Source: Bacteroidia bacterium (lineage in GTDB: Bacteria; Bacteroidota; Bacteroidia; NS11-12g; UBA9320). From it: a stretch of DNA of 18,435 nt. Positions within the stretch are counted from its first letter, which is position 1, and each line of letters begins with the position of its first letter. The notes below the pieces were generated by a model. The model ran no database searches and was not told the DNA's origin. It saw only the letters and a program-made list of their open reading frames with translations. Both the position numbers and the translations under genes were made by a program. Where the stretch lies: NCBI GenBank assembly GCA_022425465.1, contig JAKMFK010000170.1, positions 1 through 18,435 of the forward strand. Reading direction: 5' to 3'. Positions 15,448 through 18,435 of the stretch are shown one piece after another.

Positions 15448-17703
15448 ATGAACCCATTTAAGGAAATAAAAACATACATTTTGATGGTAATTGGATGGAT
15501 TTTTTTGCTTCTATCATGTTCAAAGGGGAATAGGACATATAGTTCTGCCATATATGGACTTGCTACCCCAATAGAACTTACAGACGATACCACTTATGCT
15601 TTATTATCTGATTATTTTCAATCTGCAATTAAAATTGATTCCTTAAAAATCACTGATGAAATTGAGTGTAAAATAATTGGGGACTCTATTCAATTTGTAT
15701 CTCATGCCCCAAAACAGCTAAATGTTTTGACACTTTACCATAAAAGTGTTCCTTATTCAATTCTGGTCAAAAAATCCAGATTTTCTAAATTTACGCTTAA
15801 TTTCAAACCTCCAAAAAAATATGGGCAAGTTTGTGTAAAAGGTGAGTTCAATCAGTGGAATGAAAAAGGAAGTAGTTTAAAATACGATTCAAATATGAAT
15901 AGTTGGGTTATTCATCTTGATTTAGAACCAGGACTATATGCTTATAAACTCGTAGCCGATAATAATGAAATTTTAGATATAAAAAATCCCAATCAAATTT
16001 CAAATGGCATGGGAGGTGTCAATAATTTTTTTAAAATTACAGAATTAAACAATAATCTAGAATCATTTATACAGACAAAAAAAATTACGGATAACCAGAT
16101 TATAATATCTAGTAAAAATATAAATCAAGTATACGCACTATGGGAAAACACTTTATTAGATGTAGATTTAAAGAATGGTGATTTTTATGTCAAAATACCC
16201 AAAAAAGCAAGTGATTTACATCGTTCTCATATCAGAATTTTTGGTTGTAATCAACAAACAACTAGTAACGACTTACTCATACCTCTATCAAATGGGCAAG
16301 TTATCTCTGACCCAAGACAATTAGATTCATCAGATTGGCACAATAGCGTCATGTATTTTATGATGATAGATCGTTTTTTTGATGGGGATACTTTAAATAA
16401 TGAAATTGTCAAAGATGAACGAATCCTTGCTAAAGCCCAGTATTTTGGTGGAGATATTAATGGGATAACTCAAAAAATAAGAGGCGGATATTTTCATCAA
16501 TTGGGTGTTAATACAATTTGGATTTCTCCCATCACCCAAAATCCTATTGATGCTTGGGGCCAATTTGAGAACCCTAATACTAAATTTAGTGGTTATCATG
16601 GATATTGGCCAGTCACAAGTACAACTACGGATTATAGACTCGGATCTGGATCGGATGTAAGAGAAATGCTGTCAGTTGCACATAAAAATGGTTTAAAAGT
16701 AATTCTTGATTATGTAGCCAATCATATCCATGAACAACATAGTGTCTTTAAAGATCATCCTGATTGGGTTACTCCTTTATATTTACCTGATGGGACCATG
16801 AACACTGAAAGATGGGATGAATATAGACTTACAACGTGGTTTGATACTTTCCTGCCAACACTCAATTTAGAAAATCAAAAAATCGCTAATTTCATGATTG
16901 ATTCTGCTATTTTTTGGATTGAAGAATATGATTTTGATGGTTTTAGACACGATGCCACTAAGCATATACCACTAAATTTTTGGCGTACCCTTAATAAAAA
17001 AGTAAAACTAGTTAGTCAAAAAAAAGGGAAATACATTTATCAAATTGGAGAAACATATGGTAGTCATAGTTTAATTAAAAGCTATATTAATAGTGGTATG
17101 CTTGATGCTCAATTTGACTTTAACCTTTATGATAATGCTCTCCCTGTTTTTGCCAAAAATACTGAGGATATGCGTCGTTTGGGAGATGCATTAAAAAACA
17201 GCCTAGCTAATTATGGGAGTCATCATTTGATGGGTAATATCACGGGTAATCAAGACAAACCAAGGTTTATTAGTTATGCTGACGGAACGCTTGATTTTGA
17301 AACACCTTGGATAGAATATAAACGAATTGGTTGGACACAAGATATTAAGGTTCAGGACACACTTGCCTATAAAAAACTTGCCCTATTTCATGCGTTTAAT
17401 ATGACAATACCTGGCATCCCTATTATTTATTACGGTGACGAATATGGATTACCAGGAGCTGGTGATCCTGATAATAGAAGAATGATGCAATTTAAGAATC
17501 TTCAAACTAGAGAGGAGTCATTAAGACAAGAAATAAAAAAATTAATTGACATAAGGCTATCAAATATGGCTTTAATCTATGGAGATTTCGAAATTACTGA
17601 GAATACAATTAATAAGCTTTCTTATAAACGAAAATACTTTGACAATGAGGTAAGTGTAACTTTAGATAAACACAAATGGACATACACTATCAATACTAAA
17701 TAA
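15448..17703 (+). CDS. GH13 alpha-amylase family lipoprotein with N-terminal CBM48-like domain
   Basis: From the ATG at 15448 the protein has 751 residues and a lipoprotein signal with lipobox LLSC and cysteine 24. An in-frame TTG two codons earlier is a less likely start. A beta-rich region precedes a CBM48/E-set-like domain (about 110-190, with VKGEFNQW), then a GH13 barrel from about residue 297. Catalytic regions: DYVANH (Asp421), GFRHDATKH with nucleophile Asp502, QIGETYG with acid/base Glu535, and GNQDKPR with Asp603. In region IV the usual His of NHD is Gln602. By family it cleaves or rearranges malto-oligosaccharides; neopullulanase or cyclomaltodextrinase-like activity is plausible. 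No acidic export signal follows the cysteine (SKGN), so a periplasm-facing anchor is likely. It lies 8 bp after GH65 and abuts the next gene. Confidence 0.9.
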   Translation: MNPFKEIKTYILMVIGWIFLLLSCSKGNRTYSSAIYGLATPIELTDDTTYALLSDYFQSAIKIDSLKITDEIECKIIGDSIQFVSHAPKQLNVLTLYHKSVPYSILVKKSRFSKFTLNFKPPKKYGQVCVKGEFNQWNEKGSSLKYDSNMNSWVIHLDLEPGLYAYKLVADNNEILDIKNPNQISNGMGGVNNFFKITELNNNLESFIQTKKITDNQIIISSKNINQVYALWENTLLDVDLKNGDFYVKIPKKASDLHRSHIRIFGCNQQTTSNDLLIPLSNGQVISDPRQLDSSDWHNSVMYFMMIDRFFDGDTLNNEIVKDERILAKAQYFGGDINGITQKIRGGYFHQLGVNTIWISPITQNPIDAWGQFENPNTKFSGYHGYWPVTSTTTDYRLGSGSDVREMLSVAHKNGLKVILDYVANHIHEQHSVFKDHPDWVTPLYLPDGTMNTERWDEYRLTTWFDTFLPTLNLENQKIANFMIDSAIFWIEEYDFDGFRHDATKHIPLNFWRTLNKKVKLVSQKKGKYIYQIGETYGSHSLIKSYINSGMLDAQFDFNLYDNALPVFAKNTEDMRRLGDALKNSLANYGSHHLMGNITGNQDKPRFISYADGTLDFETPWIEYKRIGWTQDIKVQDTLAYKKLALFHAFNMTIPGIPIIYYGDEYGLPGAGDPDNRRMMQFKNLQTREESLRQEIKKLIDIRLSNMALIYGDFEITENTINKLSYKRKYFDNEVSVTLDKHKWTYTINTK

Positions 17704-18435
17704 ATGAAAAGACTACTTTTTTATCTACTCATATTTTCTGGGTGCAATCAGATGGTTAAAACAAACTTAGAAATTAGCTCTGAGGAATCAGAAAATCTTT
17801 GGTTAAATCAAGCAACAATTTATGAGGTTAATCTTCGTCAATATACTGCTGATGGGACTATGAAATCATTCAAAAAAAAATTGCCAAAATTAAAAGAGCT
17901 GGGTGTAGATATTTTGTGGTTTATGCCGATACAACCCATTGGAATAAAGAATAGAAAAGCTGTGGGTGATTCATTTGTTGAGGACTTTCCTAATCCCGAT
18001 TATAAAAAGTACTGGGGGAGTCCTTACTCTATATCTGATTACAAACAGGTTAATCCAAGATATGGCACTTTAAGTGAGTTTAAAGAATTGGTAGAATTAT
18101 GCCATCAGTTGGATATGAAGGTCATATTAGATTGGGTTGCAAACCATACGGCGTGGGATAATTCCTGGATAATTGACCATCCAGAGTGGTACACTCATGA
18201 TAGTACAGGAAAAATTACAGACCCGATTGGTGAAGATGGGAAAAGTTGGGGGTGGACTGATGTGGCAGACTTAAATTATGATAATGATAAGATGAGAAAA
18301 GCTATGACGGATGCTATGAGCTTTTGGATAAAAGAGTGTGATATAGACGGTTTTAGATGTGATGTTGCTATGGAAGTACCTGTTGATTTTTGGAATGAAG
18401 CGTCAAAGCAATTAAATCAAATTAAGCCCATATTT
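17704..18435 (+). CDS. Second GH13 alpha-amylase family lipoprotein (partial, 3' end missing)
   Basis: The ATG at 17704 follows the previous stop with no gap, and 244 codons are open to the window edge. The protein starts with a short lipoprotein signal, lipobox FSGC with cysteine 14, then goes almost directly into a GH13 barrel (from about residue 33), so it lacks the extra N-terminal domains of its neighbour. Visible motifs are the ATIYEVNLRQYT first strand, DWVANH with Asp143 (region I), and GFRCDVAMEVP with the nucleophile Asp220 (region II); regions III and IV lie beyond the edge. It should be a membrane-anchored alpha-amylase-type hydrolase acting on malto-oligosaccharides. The Lys-His that often follows the nucleophile region in amylases is replaced by Met-Glu here. 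Translational coupling to the upstream GH13 gene is likely. Confidence 0.9.
   Translation, partial: MKRLLFYLLIFSGCNQMVKTNLEISSEESENLWLNQATIYEVNLRQYTADGTMKSFKKKLPKLKELGVDILWFMPIQPIGIKNRKAVGDSFVEDFPNPDYKKYWGSPYSISDYKQVNPRYGTLSEFKELVELCHQLDMKVILDWVANHTAWDNSWIIDHPEWYTHDSTGKITDPIGEDGKSWGWTDVADLNYDNDKMRKAMTDAMSFWIKECDIDGFRCDVAMEVPVDFWNEASKQLNQIKPIF

Noticed and set aside
1..18435. tRNA, rRNA, CRISPR arrays, insertion sequences, integrases
   Set aside because: I looked on both strands and saw no cloverleaf-like segments, regularly spaced repeats, transposase frames or terminal inverted repeats.

Overview
The window looks like a chromosomal piece of a low-GC member of the Bacteroidota. The evidence is a SusC/SusD/SusE outer-membrane glycan uptake system, a secreted amylase with a C-terminal type IX secretion (T9SS) sorting domain, A-rich translation starts with weak Shine-Dalgarno signals, and promoters that fit the Bacteroidota -7 motif TAnnTTTG. 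I cannot resolve family or genus; a free-living flavobacterium or cytophaga-type organism is plausible.

Layout. Positions 1-1498 (minus) hold the first ~499 codons of a fused alpha/beta E1 component of a 2-oxoacid dehydrogenase, running off the left edge. A small secreted DUF2147 protein (1580-2038, plus) is divergent from it. These two appear unrelated to what follows. From 2082 to the right edge is one starch/maltodextrin utilization locus. It holds a T9SS-sorted multidomain GH13 amylase (2082-4829, minus), divergent from susC-susD-susE (5063-10765, plus). A hairpin terminator between convergent genes follows, then a minus-strand operon encoding a Nudix-domain regulator and a sugar MFS transporter (12996 down to 10867). 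Divergent from that is a plus-strand operon of GH65 maltose phosphorylase and two GH13 lipoproteins, the last cut by the right edge at 18435.

How the parts likely work together (inference from families). The T9SS amylase cuts starch at or outside the cell surface. SusD and SusE bind the glycan, and SusC imports oligosaccharides across the outer membrane. The two GH13 lipoproteins trim them further in the periplasm or at a membrane face. The MFS protein carries maltose or short maltodextrin across the inner membrane, and the cytoplasmic GH65 enzyme splits maltose by phosphorolysis into glucose and beta-glucose-1-phosphate. No beta-phosphoglucomutase gene is visible in the window.

Most interesting signal. 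Both divergent intergenic regions of the locus carry the same inverted repeat, GTGTA-N5-TACAC, with a further shared right flank (TACACAAAGT and TACACTAAGT). It lies against predicted -7 promoter elements of susC and of the GH65 operon/regulator. The encoded regulator is a Nudix protein of the NrtR/AraR type with a degenerate Nudix box and a C-terminal winged helix. I propose that this repeat is its operator and that the locus is a maltose/starch regulon under a Nudix-type regulator rather than a SusR- or LacI-type one.
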